From: an uncultured Gammaproteobacteria bacterium
GTDB taxonomy: Bacteria; Pseudomonadota; Gammaproteobacteria; Pseudomonadales; Ketobacteraceae
Direction of reading: 5' to 3'
Length of the DNA stretch: 54,788 nt
NCBI GenBank assembly: GCA_913063495.1
Contig: CAJXXT010000008.1
Location: 1-54,788, forward strand
Position numbers and translations under genes: made by a program. Below, piece after piece: positions 17,545 to 26,615 of the stretch. Numbering within the stretch: the stretch's first letter is position 1; each line of letters opens with the position of its first letter. The notes under the pieces are model-generated. The model was given only the letters and a program-made list of their open reading frames with translations. It made no database searches and had not been told where the DNA came from.

Positions 17545-17623
17545 ATCCTAACGAATACGGTTTGCTTATAAAAATCAGTATCGGTCAAGTTATCGGGTCA
17601 AAATCGGCCACATAGTACTAACG
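17545..17623 (-). promoter_or_regulatory. 79-bp duplicated upstream element, copy 1
   Basis: This stretch aligns without gaps to 19838-19916, with about four bases in five identical by hand count. It lies 52 bases upstream of the start of the lectin/amidohydrolase-like lipoprotein gene. On the minus strand it contains TTTTGACC and CTTGACC boxes 13 bases apart and a TTTATA. Shared control of the two lipoprotein genes is inferred. Confidence 0.55.
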
Positions 17624-17700
17624 CTCTGATTGTGGGGCGAACCTGAAGCGTTAGTACTGGCTACAAAGGATAATAAAGTACTGCAGAGTTATTATATGGC

Positions 17701-19761
17701 CTAGTAAGGCCCATTTTCCCAGGATTCCCCCTGCCTTTTTCTACTAATAATTGATTTCCAGTCATTGGGATAAATAGTTTCAATGACGACATCCTGCTTA
17801 GCGTTCACTTGCTTACTGCCATTTACTGGAAACTTAATACTATCGCCCACTTTGTAAAAGCATTGGTAGGCCGCTTTGCATAATATATTTTGTGAAAATT
17901 TATCTGCATAAACTGTTTTGTCACTCTTCGAGAACTTTGTCCTGAAAGTTTGTACGCTTTTGCATTGGCCGCCGGAAGATATCTGTACTTTGCCATTCTG
18001 CAACAGATTTGTTTTTTCTTGGTCATTTTCAAAATAACAGGTGTCCCACAAATTATTGACAGAAATCTGTCGCATGTCACACGTACCCTTTGAACATAGA
18101 GAATCCCTATTTACATATTCAGTTTTAAATTGAAATTCCATATGTAGATTATCGCTACCAAGTTTATCGATGGAATTGATGGATGTGTTATTTTTGGTAA
18201 TAACATAGCTAGCATTTGGGAGTTCTGAACAAGAGTTATCGGTCTCTGAGGGTTCAATTCGTACCAACATTGCACTCTCAGAGCGTTCAACAACTCGAAT
18301 GATAATATCATCCATTAATTTATCATCCCAAGGACGGTTTTCATCTATAAACCGGTAGATTGATGTTCCCTTCCATCGGTGACCGCCACTAAAGCCAGAC
18401 GTTTCAAACGGGGCGCTTAGCATCGCCACTAGAGCATCTTCACGCTTATTGTAATTTGGGTTACTAGGTTGTAGGAGGCCCCCTTCTTGGTTGCTTGCTA
18501 GCCATAGCCGATTACCACTTCGTCTAAGGTCGATTACAAGTCCATAAGGGTGTTCACCTTCTGCATCAGGGTCAGTAACGGCGAGCGGACGGATAGATAC
18601 CCAATGATCTCCGAATATGTAATTTTCTTCGCTTGAGTAATCCCATTGCAGTTGCTTAACCTGATCTTCTTCTACCCAGCCAAGCCAATGTAAATGCGGT
18701 ATATTGAAACCAGTTTTATATCCTGACATTTGGCTAATACCCGAATCTGTTTTATTACAGGTATCTTGATTGTGGATACCATCATGTGCCAACCCCCAAG
18801 TATGCCCAGCTTCGTGACGTAAACAATATTTTGAAAGTGAGGAACCACCACAATTTGCTTGGTTTCTAGAAGGAGCATTTGAACCTGAAAATGCTCCTTT
18901 AAATACATTTAGATTACATGCGCCTAAACTTCGACCTCTCTTAGCCGTGCTTATCAATGTCGCTTTTGAACGTGTTGTATTATCTGGCATGACTGCTTGA
19001 GAGGCTGTCAATACTTTGGAAAAACCAAACTTACCCCTAGACCAATCTGTCACGTCCTCTCCAAACTGTTCCAGATAATTTTGGTAACGATATTTTTTGA
19101 TATTTCCCTTGCCATTAGGATAACTTACGGAATATCCGCAAAGTTTTTTATTGGTTCCCGTGGAATATTTCATACTCGAAAATTCTACAGCGTAGTTTTC
19201 GACTATTGTTTCACTGTTAGAATCTGGTTCATCGGGTTGCTCTGTCAACAGCGACAGACTCCATCCCTGAGACATTTTTTTATCATACTTTTCCAACGTA
19301 ACTTCCAAATCACCTGCTGTATCTATCTCATTAGATACTGTTAGTACCCCATCAAACGTAAAGCTAACAATTGCATAGAGATTTTTAGTTGTTGGATTCT
19401 GGTGAACCATAACCCTAAACAATTGTGCCTCATTTTCCGAGATATCTGACAAATAAAGTGACTGACCGTTGTCGTCTATTGTGATGGCTTTTTCGGACAA
19501 CATTGAAATGATTCGATATAGACCTTTTTCATTGGCATTTTGAAGAGTCCATGCCTGATGCATCATGATCGTATCTGACGTTGTCTGCATCGAAATGGTG
19601 TCACTTGAATCACCAACGCTTATGACTTCGCCGGATACCGTCGCTACAATTGTGTAGTTACCTTCCATGCCAGACACATATTTGCAGCCATTCAGTGTGA
19701 TACCCATTGAGACAATGAGAAAGGCAACAATAGGGTTAAACCAACGATTAGTATTAAACAT
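17701..19761 (-). CDS. lipoprotein metzincin metalloprotease with ricin-type lectin domain
   Basis: From the ATG at 19761 (GGAG seven bases before) the protein has 686 residues. The signal peptide ends in a LNGC lipobox with the cysteine at residue 26. About residues 33-170 form a ricin-like beta-trefoil related to that of the neighbouring lipoprotein. The protease domain has the zinc motif HEAGHTWGLAH at 316-326 and then 'IPHLHWLGW', shared with the two-site metzincin at 13438-15285. A C-terminal cysteine-containing region (about 520-686) is unassigned. It would be anchored in the outer membrane and cut extracellular proteins. A longer start at 19800 would spoil the signal peptide. It is an apparent paralogue of both neighbours. 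Confidence 0.75.
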   Translation of the reverse strand: MFNTNRWFNPIVAFLIVSMGITLNGCKYVSGMEGNYTIVATVSGEVISVGDSSDTISMQTTSDTIMMHQAWTLQNANEKGLYRIISMLSEKAITIDDNGQSLYLSDISENEAQLFRVMVHQNPTTKNLYAIVSFTFDGVLTVSNEIDTAGDLEVTLEKYDKKMSQGWSLSLLTEQPDEPDSNSETIVENYAVEFSSMKYSTGTNKKLCGYSVSYPNGKGNIKKYRYQNYLEQFGEDVTDWSRGKFGFSKVLTASQAVMPDNTTRSKATLISTAKRGRSLGACNLNVFKGAFSGSNAPSRNQANCGGSSLSKYCLRHEAGHTWGLAHDGIHNQDTCNKTDSGISQMSGYKTGFNIPHLHWLGWVEEDQVKQLQWDYSSEENYIFGDHWVSIRPLAVTDPDAEGEHPYGLVIDLRRSGNRLWLASNQEGGLLQPSNPNYNKREDALVAMLSAPFETSGFSGGHRWKGTSIYRFIDENRPWDDKLMDDIIIRVVERSESAMLVRIEPSETDNSCSELPNASYVITKNNTSINSIDKLGSDNLHMEFQFKTEYVNRDSLCSKGTCDMRQISVNNLWDTCYFENDQEKTNLLQNGKVQISSGGQCKSVQTFRTKFSKSDKTVYADKFSQNILCKAAYQCFYKVGDSIKFPVNGSKQVNAKQDVVIETIYPNDWKSIISRKRQGESWENGPY

Positions 19762-19837
19762 TCTTAAGCTCCAAATTAGCCGAATCAAATATGGCTGCAT
19801 TAGCTAGATGAATCTTACTAGCCAGCCTTTCCTTCAT

Positions 19838-19916
19838 ATCCTAACGAAAAATGTCTGCATATAAAGGTCAGTATGGGTCAAGTTATTGGGTCAAAACCGG
19901 TCATGAAGTGCTGACG
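19838..19916 (-). promoter_or_regulatory. 79-bp duplicated upstream element, copy 2
   Basis: This is the second copy of the element at 17545-17623 and lies 77 bases upstream of the lipoprotein metzincin start. On the minus strand it reads TTTTGACCC, AATAAC, TTGACCC, then ATACTGACC and TTTATA. The repeated TTGACC boxes may be a direct-repeat operator or -35 sequences. Confidence 0.55.
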
Positions 19917-19949
19917 TACTGAGACACCAGTATCATTCCTTTGATTATT

Positions 19950-21074
19950 TTACGCTTCTAATTTCCTAGCAACAGCCATTTCAACAAGTTCTTCTCGACC
20001 AGGAATCCATCGCTCCTTACGATACCACTGAATCGTTTCAACAATGCCTTCTCTTATAGATGGGTATTTCGGTTCCCAACCTAAAGCTGCAAGCTTAGAT
20101 GTGGAATAGCTATGATCTGCCCATAAATAATCCAGCCAACCTATATCAAATACAGGTGCCAATGCAGATGAAATCCCCTGTTTCTCTACGGCAAGATTCC
20201 ATGTTTCTGTAAGGTTAAAATTTACTCGGTCTAATAGATATTTAATAACACCCTGACCTCTTCTTGTAAGAGGTATCGTTATTTTGCTCAACATAGGTGA
20301 CTTGTATCTAATATTTATCCCTAGCTGTTGACAAAGTATCTCTATAAAGTCATCTGAAGAAACGGGGTCTAAATCTGCAATATTGTATGCTTGCCCATTG
20401 ACTTTATCTCCACTTTCAACGAGAACCTGAACTGCAGAACAAACATCATCAACATGAACACTGTGAGAGACCCTTCCTTCGCTAGGCAATATCAAATTTT
20501 CAAGTCCCCAAATACGGCAGGCAGACCCCAAAGCAACATACATAGCTTGGCCATACTTTGAACCAGGGCCATAGACTAAAGTCGGTCGAACGATAGACAC
20601 GGGCAACTGACTCGATCTAAATAATTCGACCGCAAGCTTTTCACACTCCCATTTCGACTTTTCATACGCATTTCTAGGTTGTATTTTCGCAGTTTCATCA
20701 ATAAAGGGTTTGTCGGGTATGCCATAAATTCCTGACGTGGAGAATAGGATGATACGCTGAACATTATGCCTTAATGCGGATTCACAATAATTTCGAGTAC
20801 CATTGACATTAACTCGCATAATCGTTTCTTCAGGTATCGCGAGATTAAATATTGCCGCAGTATGAACAATAACATCAACTCCAGCCACTGAGCGATCAAT
20901 TGCTTCAGAATCCTCCAATGAACAGTACGCAATTTCTGCGCCCATATCTTTTGCCCATTGCAAATCCACATGATCCATATCAGATGCTCGAACCTTATAG
21001 CCCGCGCTAAGAAACTTCCTTACTAAAATACCACCTATAAATCCGCCAGCACCATTGATTAGTACTTTCTTCAT
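19950..21074 (-). CDS. NAD-dependent epimerase / 3-beta-hydroxysteroid dehydrogenase-like protein
   Basis: The protein has 374 residues and an extended short-chain dehydrogenase fold. The nucleotide-binding motif GAGGFIG is at residues 8-14. The catalytic pattern S...Y-x3-K is seen as 'STSGIYG' and 'NAYEKSKWECEKL'. 'RPTLVYGPG' and the HVDDV segment follow as in epimerase and 3-beta-HSD families. It would oxidise or reduce a hydroxyl/keto group of a sterol- or sugar-like substrate. It is the second gene of a two-gene unit beginning at 21504 that has the regulon palindrome upstream (21589-21601), so a lipid role is favoured over sugar-nucleotide synthesis. Confidence 0.75.
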   Translation of the reverse strand: MKKVLINGAGGFIGGILVRKFLSAGYKVRASDMDHVDLQWAKDMGAEIAYCSLEDSEAIDRSVAGVDVIVHTAAIFNLAIPEETIMRVNVNGTRNYCESALRHNVQRIILFSTSGIYGIPDKPFIDETAKIQPRNAYEKSKWECEKLAVELFRSSQLPVSIVRPTLVYGPGSKYGQAMYVALGSACRIWGLENLILPSEGRVSHSVHVDDVCSAVQVLVESGDKVNGQAYNIADLDPVSSDDFIEILCQQLGINIRYKSPMLSKITIPLTRRGQGVIKYLLDRVNFNLTETWNLAVEKQGISSALAPVFDIGWLDYLWADHSYSTSKLAALGWEPKYPSIREGIVETIQWYRKERWIPGREELVEMAVARKLEA

Positions 21075-21093
21075 TTTTCATCACCACTTCACA

Positions 21094-21504
21094 TTAGAGT
21101 TTCGTAACGGTAAACCAGAAAATATTTTTTGGTCCAATACGCCCTAAGGCAGCTGGTGCATACACTCCTCGCCCTAACATTTTGTTATCGCTCACAAATC
21201 GTACTTCGTCGGTCAATCCGCGTATAATCGCTGGCGTAGCTTTCACATCGTAATTGATATTGATAACCTCCATTTCGGGTTCAAGCTGGCTCTTTCCTAC
21301 GCTCACATCGAAATGACCAAACGAAAACTTGCCTAAAAATTGATTCGCCCCCTGGTATTCATCGTCATGGACTTTTTTAAAACACTTTTTATGGCCAAAT
21401 AGCCTCAGAGGTAATGGTCCATAGAGACCATGAACAGCCCAATCACCTTCCAAATCAACATTTTCCGGCACCCATCCTGCTACAAATTTTTCGTAATACG
21501 ACAT
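21094..21504 (-). CDS. small uncharacterised protein of the catabolic regulon
   Basis: The 136-residue protein has no signal peptide or membrane segment. It is rich in beta-type segments ('LEGDWAVHGLYGPLPLRLFGHKKCF', 'GKFSFGHFDVSV', 'MEVININYDV', 'VRFVSDNKMLGRGVY') ending with 'KNIFWFTVTKL', which may fold as a small barrel that binds a hydrophobic ligand. I do not recognise a family. GGAGG five bases before the ATG supports the start. It is the first gene after the palindrome at 21589-21601 and lies 19 bases before the epimerase-like gene. Confidence 0.6.
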   Translation of the reverse strand: MSYYEKFVAGWVPENVDLEGDWAVHGLYGPLPLRLFGHKKCFKKVHDDEYQGANQFLGKFSFGHFDVSVGKSQLEPEMEVININYDVKATPAIIRGLTDEVRFVSDNKMLGRGVYAPAALGRIGPKNIFWFTVTKL

Positions 21505-21588
21505 TTACACCTCCATTATTCACGTAACATTTAAAGCTAACAATTGCTCTGTGCCCTATAGAACCCCAAATAATTAGCAACCCACTAA

Positions 21589-21601
21589 CTGGTATTACCA
21601 G
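21589..21601. promoter_or_regulatory. operator CTGGTATTACCAG (site 1)
   Basis: A perfect CTGGTnnnACCAG palindrome 85 bases upstream of the minus-strand unit 21504-19950. It matches the TGGTnnnACCA type of site bound by FadR-subfamily GntR proteins. Confidence 0.8.
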
Positions 21602-21748
21602 GCAAACCCTATCACACCACTGATAATAAGTTCAACTATCAAATTTTAATACCGCAACATATGTGTGCTTACTTCTATTCGTATATTCACACCCCGTTAG
21701 TTTCTATCCAAATACCTTTACCTTCGCGATAATTTCATGCTAAATTTA

Positions 21749-21761
21749 CTGGTATGACCAG
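21749..21761. promoter_or_regulatory. operator CTGGTATGACCAG (site 2)
   Basis: A perfect copy, extended to ACTGGTATGACCAGT, 53 bases before the plus-strand operon that starts at 21814. A TATAGT hexamer at 21776-21781 puts the expected -35 inside the operator, so bound regulator would block polymerase. Confidence 0.8.
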
Positions 21762-21813
21762 TTGAAAGGCATGAATATAGTTAAAAGATCCCAATGGTAA
21801 CAATAGGATTTTT

Positions 21814-22350
21814 ATGAAAATTAGTAAAACACATCATTACAATATTGGATCTAGAGACCTTATTGATATCTATTTATCTAAGGATTTTTTTCATTACCGT
21901 TTTGAAATGGCCAACGTACATAACTACCAAATTGTCCAGTTTGGTCCGGTTGGAGATAAATTCGTAACGACCGTCAAGCGCCCAATTAAAGTACGTGTTC
22001 CCACATCCCTTCCGAAAGCAATAAAAAGACTGGTGGATCGTGAAAACGTCGCTATTACCAGTATGGAGTGGGAGTTACACGGTGAGCATTCAAGGTCTGG
22101 TAACTATAGTTTTTCGCTGGAGGGGATTCCTGTGGAGGTAAAGGGAACGAACATTATTAGTTCTAACGGTGATGATGCTACAAATCAGCTTGAAATTGAG
22201 ATTACCTGCCGCATCCCTTTTATTGGTAAGAAAATTGCCTCGCTTGTGGCTGAAAAAATAATATCTGGAATTGAGAAAGACTATATAGGAACCAAACACT
22301 ATATTGAAAATCAATGGGTATCACCAAATAACAAAGAATCACTCGAATAA
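21814..22350 (+). CDS. DUF2505-type SRPBCC-like protein
   Basis: The 178-residue protein has no signal peptide. The beginning 'HHYNIGSRDLIDIYLSKDFFHYRFE' and the later 'MEWELHGEHSRSGNYSFSLEGIPVEVKG...LEIEITCRIPFIGKKIASLVAEKI' fit the DUF2505 group, which has a START/SRPBCC-like hydrophobic-ligand fold. No catalytic function is known. As first gene of the operon 21814-28256 (AGGA five bases before the ATG), it may bind or carry the substrate or a CoA intermediate inside the cell. This role is inferred from context. Confidence 0.65.
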   Translation: MKISKTHHYNIGSRDLIDIYLSKDFFHYRFEMANVHNYQIVQFGPVGDKFVTTVKRPIKVRVPTSLPKAIKRLVDRENVAITSMEWELHGEHSRSGNYSFSLEGIPVEVKGTNIISSNGDDATNQLEIEITCRIPFIGKKIASLVAEKIISGIEKDYIGTKHYIENQWVSPNNKESLE

Positions 22351-22387
22351 AAATCACTTTAAACGTTTCTAAACAAGGAGAGCTCTA

Positions 22388-23251
22388 ATGTCCTCAGATA
22401 AAGCCGTTGTAACATGTTCCTTAACCGGCGTATTAACTAACCCTACGCAGCATCCCGTCCCTGTCACAATTCAAGAAATGGCAAATTCAGCAAAAGAAGC
22501 GTATGACGCAGGTGCTTCCATTATGCATGTTCACTTTCGCAGTCAACAACCAGGCTTAGGACACCTACCTACTTGGGAACCGGAAGTTGCAAAAGGTATG
22601 TGCGATGCAATTAGGGAAAAGTGTCCCGATGTTATCATTAATATGACAACAGGAACGCTTGATCGAGACCAACAAGGGCCATTGGATTGTTTACGAGCGG
22701 CAAAGCCTGAGATGGCCGCATGCAACGCTGGAAGCCTCAATTATTTAAAACTGAGAGGGAATGGTAATTGGGCGTGGCCTCCTTTGGTCTTTAATAACCC
22801 CGTGGACAAAATACAAGAAATTGTAAAAGTGATGAATGAAACTAACACGGTTCCCGAGTTCGAATGTTTTGATGTTGGTATTGTACGTTGCGTTAATATG
22901 TATATGGAAAACGGGTTTGCCAAAAACCCAGAATATAATTTTGTAATGGGTGTTGCTTCGGGTATGCCAGCAGATCCTGATTTGATTCCACTACTTTTAA
23001 AATACAAAGGTAATGATTGTGGTTGGCAAGTAACTGCAATCGGTCGTGAGGAAGTTTGGCCGGTACACCAAAAAACTGCTGATTGTGGTGGTCATTTACG
23101 AACAGGAGTCGAGGATACTTTCTATCTGCCCAATGGCGAAAAAACCACAGGTAACGGTCAACTCATTGAACAGATTGTCAAGTGTGCAGAAAACGCAGGG
23201 CGCAGTATTGCATCCCCACAAGAAGCTAGGCAAATCCTAGAACTGTCGTAA
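22388..23251 (+). CDS. beta-keto acid cleavage enzyme (BKACE, 3-keto-5-aminohexanoate cleavage family)
   Basis: The protein has 287 residues, normal for BKACE. These TIM-barrel metalloenzymes join a beta-keto acid and acetyl-CoA and release acetoacetate plus a new acyl-CoA. The zinc-site pattern HVHFR is at residues 47-51, 'NMTTGT' and 'CNAGSLNY' are in the expected places, and the C-terminal 'GGHLRTGVEDT' carries the third metal ligand region. AAGGAGAG before the ATG supports the start. It sits between the DUF2505 gene and an acyl-CoA dehydrogenase gene in one operon. Released acetoacetate could be used by the ScoAB transferase at 46800-48195, which has the same operator. The true keto-acid substrate is unknown. 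Confidence 0.85.
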   Translation: MSSDKAVVTCSLTGVLTNPTQHPVPVTIQEMANSAKEAYDAGASIMHVHFRSQQPGLGHLPTWEPEVAKGMCDAIREKCPDVIINMTTGTLDRDQQGPLDCLRAAKPEMAACNAGSLNYLKLRGNGNWAWPPLVFNNPVDKIQEIVKVMNETNTVPEFECFDVGIVRCVNMYMENGFAKNPEYNFVMGVASGMPADPDLIPLLLKYKGNDCGWQVTAIGREEVWPVHQKTADCGGHLRTGVEDTFYLPNGEKTTGNGQLIEQIVKCAENAGRSIASPQEARQILELS

Positions 23252-23299
23252 TTACACAATAAACACGTCATTAAACACAGACACACAGTGAGAAATAAC

Positions 23300-24463
23300 A
23301 TGAGATTCACACAAGAACATATCGAGCTACGTCGTAACATTAAAAAATTTGTCGAGGCGGAAATTAATCCTTATTGTGACGAATGGGAAAAAGAAGGTAT
23401 TTGGCCTGCCCATGAAGTACTAAAAAAAATGGGAGACCTAGGATTTCTCGGTATAACCAAGCCTGAAAAGTTTGGCGGAATGGGGCTAGATGCAAGTTAT
23501 GGCATGGCCGCAGCAGAAGGTCTGGGTCACATTGAGAGTGGCGGTGTCCTGATGGGTATCGGTGTTCAAACCGACATGGCAACACCTGCCCTAGCAGAAT
23601 GGGGAAGCGATGCGCTTCGAGAAGAATATCTCGCACCTGCCATTAGCGGAGAGCAAGTCGCCTGTATTGGCGTTAGTGAAGTTCATGCGGGTTCTGACGT
23701 TGCCGCAATAAAAACAACCGCTAAAAAAGATGGGGGCGATTACATTATAAATGGAAGTAAAATGTGGATTACCAACGCAACACAGGCTGATTGGATATGC
23801 CTACTAGCTAACACATCAGATGGTAAACCCCATTTTAATAAGTCACAAATCATCGTCCCGATGAATGCACTAGGAATAACCGTTTCTCCCAAGTTAGATA
23901 AGCTTGGTATGCGAGCTTCCGACACGGCTCAAATATTCTTTGACGACGTACGGGTACCACAAGGAAATCTTATCGGAGGTGAAGGCATGGGGTTCATGCA
24001 ACAAATGGTTCAATTTCAAGCAGAGCGTATCTTTGCCACCTCCGGTATCACCAGTCTCGACAAAGTCATAGAAGGCACGATCGAATACACTCGAGAGCGA
24101 GAAACCTTCGGGCAGCCTATCATTGACAATCAATATGTGCATTTTCGCCTTGCTGAATTAAAAACTGAAGTCGAACTACTTCGCTCTCTAGCTTATCGTC
24201 TATGTGAAGGTATTGTTGCCGGTGATAACCCCATGGAATTAACGACCCTTGCATCTATGAGTAAACTTAAAATGGGACGACTTAGTCGAGAAGTCATCGA
24301 TTCCTGCTTGCAGTTTTTTGGCGGCCAAGGTTATATGTGGGATCACCCTATTGCAAGAGCGTATCGTGATGGACGGTTAACATCTATCGGCGGTGGTGCT
24401 GATGAGATTATGCTTGGCATCATTTGCAAATCAATGGATATCTTGCCTAAAAAACGTAAATAG
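23300..24463 (+). CDS. acyl-CoA dehydrogenase, citronellyl-CoA dehydrogenase (AtuD)-like
   Basis: The protein has 387 residues from the ATG at 23300; a GTG four codons earlier is the alternative. It is an FAD enzyme making an alpha,beta-double bond in an acyl-CoA. Visible motifs are 'CIGVSEVHAGSDVAAIKT', 'KMWITN' and the C-terminal 'LQFFGGQGYMWDHPIARAYRD'. 'GVQTDMATPALAEWGSDALR' and 'QADWICLLANTS' resemble AtuD of the acyclic terpene pathway of Pseudomonas. It is directly followed by carboxylase genes, as dehydrogenase and carboxylase act in turn on branched acyl-CoAs in the Atu and Liu pathways. This makes a beta-methyl-branched substrate plausible. Confidence 0.85.
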   Translation: MRFTQEHIELRRNIKKFVEAEINPYCDEWEKEGIWPAHEVLKKMGDLGFLGITKPEKFGGMGLDASYGMAAAEGLGHIESGGVLMGIGVQTDMATPALAEWGSDALREEYLAPAISGEQVACIGVSEVHAGSDVAAIKTTAKKDGGDYIINGSKMWITNATQADWICLLANTSDGKPHFNKSQIIVPMNALGITVSPKLDKLGMRASDTAQIFFDDVRVPQGNLIGGEGMGFMQQMVQFQAERIFATSGITSLDKVIEGTIEYTRERETFGQPIIDNQYVHFRLAELKTEVELLRSLAYRLCEGIVAGDNPMELTTLASMSKLKMGRLSREVIDSCLQFFGGQGYMWDHPIARAYRDGRLTSIGGGADEIMLGIICKSMDILPKKRK

Positions 24464-24528
24464 GTGTAACCAAGCCCCTGGGCTTTTGTTGGTTTTTTGT
24501 TGGGTTTTAAACAGGCACGAGGTAAGAA

Positions 24529-26574
24529 ATGGCAACACTTAAGAAAATTTTAGTTGCAAATCGAGGGGAAATTGCGGTTCGAATTATGCGCACCGCTAAA
24601 TCGTTGGGTTACGATACAGTCGCTGTATTTAGTGAAGCTGACGCCGATGCGCAGCATGTTAAAACCGCTGATGAGGCTGTGTTAATTGGGCCAGCCGCGG
24701 TGGGTGAATCCTACTTGGTTATTAGTAAAATCATCGATGCCGCTAAAGCTGTTGGGGCGGACGCTATACATCCAGGGTATGGTTTTTTATCTGAGAATGC
24801 TGATTTTGCAAACGCCTGTGAAGATGCAGGTATTGTGTTTATCGGGCCCGGTGTTGACGCCATAAAATTGATGGGTAGTAAACGGGAATCTAAAATTGCC
24901 ATGATTAAAGCAGGTGTACCTTGTGTCCCTGGCTATGAAGGAGATGATCAGAGCGATGAAGTATTAATTGCGGAATCGAAAAAAATTGGTTGTCCGGTAA
25001 TGGTTAAAGCCTCCGCCGGGGGCGGCGGCAGGGGTATGCGTTTGGTAGCGGATGAATCTGAGCTAAGTGATGCAATCCGAGCAGCAAGATCAGAGGCCGA
25101 AAATGCATTCGGTAATGGCGTGTTGATTATAGAAAAAGCCATTATCCAACCGCGACATATCGAAATACAGGTTTTTGCAGACACATTAGGTAATGTTGTC
25201 CACCTCGGCGAACGTGACTGCTCTATCCAGCGCCGACATCAAAAAGTGATTGAGGAAAGCCCTTCGCCCGTTGTTGATGAAACATTGCGGGGGGAAATGG
25301 GGGTCGCAGCAGTGAATGCTGCCAAATTCTGTGGTTATGTCGGAGCAGGAACAGTTGAGTTTCTGTTAGATTCCAGCGGAAAATTCTATTTTCTTGAGAT
25401 GAATACGCGGCTGCAGGTAGAGCACCCTGTTACCGAAATGGTTACTGGTATTGATTTAGTAGAGTGGCAGATCAATGTAGCTGCCGGAGAGCCGCTACCC
25501 CTAACCCAGGATGAAATACGTTTCCAAGGCCATGCTATTGAAGCTCGCCTTTATGCAGAAGACCCTGCGCAAAACTTCATGCCTCAAACAGGCATCGTAT
25601 TGCGCTGGAATCTACCCAATGAAATCGAGGTGAGAGTTGATCATGGAGTGGGCGAAGGTCAGATGGTTAGCGCATTCTATGACCCTATGTTAGCAAAGAT
25701 TATTGCTCATGGAGAAACTCGCGATAAAGCACGCCGTAAACTCGCCGCAGCACTGCGTAAACTCACCTTACTTGGAGTCACCACGAATAAAACGTTTTTG
25801 GCCGACATCTGTCAAAACCAAGTTTTTGCACAAGGCAAAGCAACGACCGCCTTTATTGCAGAGCAGTATGGTGAAGACCTGTCGCTAAACGAAGCTACAC
25901 CTGATCAAGAGGAGTTGAAAATAGCGGCCTTACTGTTTTACCTAAGCCGCCATCAACAAGCACAAAGTAAAAGTTTGGAGCTAACAGGGTGGCGTAGTGG
26001 TAGCTCCGTCAACGCTAATATCAAACTCACATGTCATGACGATCAAATCGTAATAACCATCAATGCGATGGAAGCAGGTGTTTTTGGTGGGCGTTTCGAG
26101 ATTAGTAGCGCAGCCATTAATGTTGACAGTACAGAGAGTAGCGATCCAGTTACGTTGAATACTGTCATCGAAGTCATCGATATTGAAGAAAGCAAACTTA
26201 CCTATATGGTTGACAATGTACGCCGAACTCTTGTGTTCTCACTACATGGCGATCGTATTTATTTGGATCTACTTAATGGCAACCTTATTGTTGATGATAT
26301 CACTAACGCGCCACCTCAGGTTACAGGCGGTGTCGGTAGCGGACAACTTGTAGCACCTATGGAAGGCGCTATCACTGATATATTTAAAGCAGAAGGCGAC
26401 GTTGTGAAGAAAGGGCAACTGATACTTGTTATGGAAGCGATGAAAATGGAACATCAGATAAAGGCTGATGTTGATGGCATCATTAGTAAGATATCGACCG
26501 ATGTTGGCGCACAAGTTAAAACGAAACAGCTGCTGGTAGAAATCGAACCCGATACAGATAACGACGACGAATAA
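24529..26574 (+). CDS. acyl-CoA carboxylase biotin carboxylase/carrier subunit (AtuF/LiuD-like)
   Basis: The protein has 681 residues. It carboxylates its own biotin with bicarbonate and ATP. Domains in order are the biotin carboxylase N-terminal part ('ILVANRGEIAVRIMRTAKSLG'), ATP-grasp ('KASAGGGGRGMR', about residues 160-170), the conserved 'EMNTRLQVEHPVTEMVTG', a linking domain, and a C-terminal biotinyl domain with MEAMKM; the biotinylated lysine is K639. The size and order match the alpha subunits of methylcrotonyl-, geranyl- and propionyl-CoA carboxylases. The partner is the next gene. GAGG six bases before the ATG supports the start. Confidence 0.95.
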   Translation: MATLKKILVANRGEIAVRIMRTAKSLGYDTVAVFSEADADAQHVKTADEAVLIGPAAVGESYLVISKIIDAAKAVGADAIHPGYGFLSENADFANACEDAGIVFIGPGVDAIKLMGSKRESKIAMIKAGVPCVPGYEGDDQSDEVLIAESKKIGCPVMVKASAGGGGRGMRLVADESELSDAIRAARSEAENAFGNGVLIIEKAIIQPRHIEIQVFADTLGNVVHLGERDCSIQRRHQKVIEESPSPVVDETLRGEMGVAAVNAAKFCGYVGAGTVEFLLDSSGKFYFLEMNTRLQVEHPVTEMVTGIDLVEWQINVAAGEPLPLTQDEIRFQGHAIEARLYAEDPAQNFMPQTGIVLRWNLPNEIEVRVDHGVGEGQMVSAFYDPMLAKIIAHGETRDKARRKLAAALRKLTLLGVTTNKTFLADICQNQVFAQGKATTAFIAEQYGEDLSLNEATPDQEELKIAALLFYLSRHQQAQSKSLELTGWRSGSSVNANIKLTCHDDQIVITINAMEAGVFGGRFEISSAAINVDSTESSDPVTLNTVIEVIDIEESKLTYMVDNVRRTLVFSLHGDRIYLDLLNGNLIVDDITNAPPQVTGGVGSGQLVAPMEGAITDIFKAEGDVVKKGQLILVMEAMKMEHQIKADVDGIISKISTDVGAQVKTKQLLVEIEPDTDNDDE

Positions 26575-26615
26575 TCATCCAAAGCAAGGTATCCAATAGA
26601 TTGTAGGAAGAGCAA

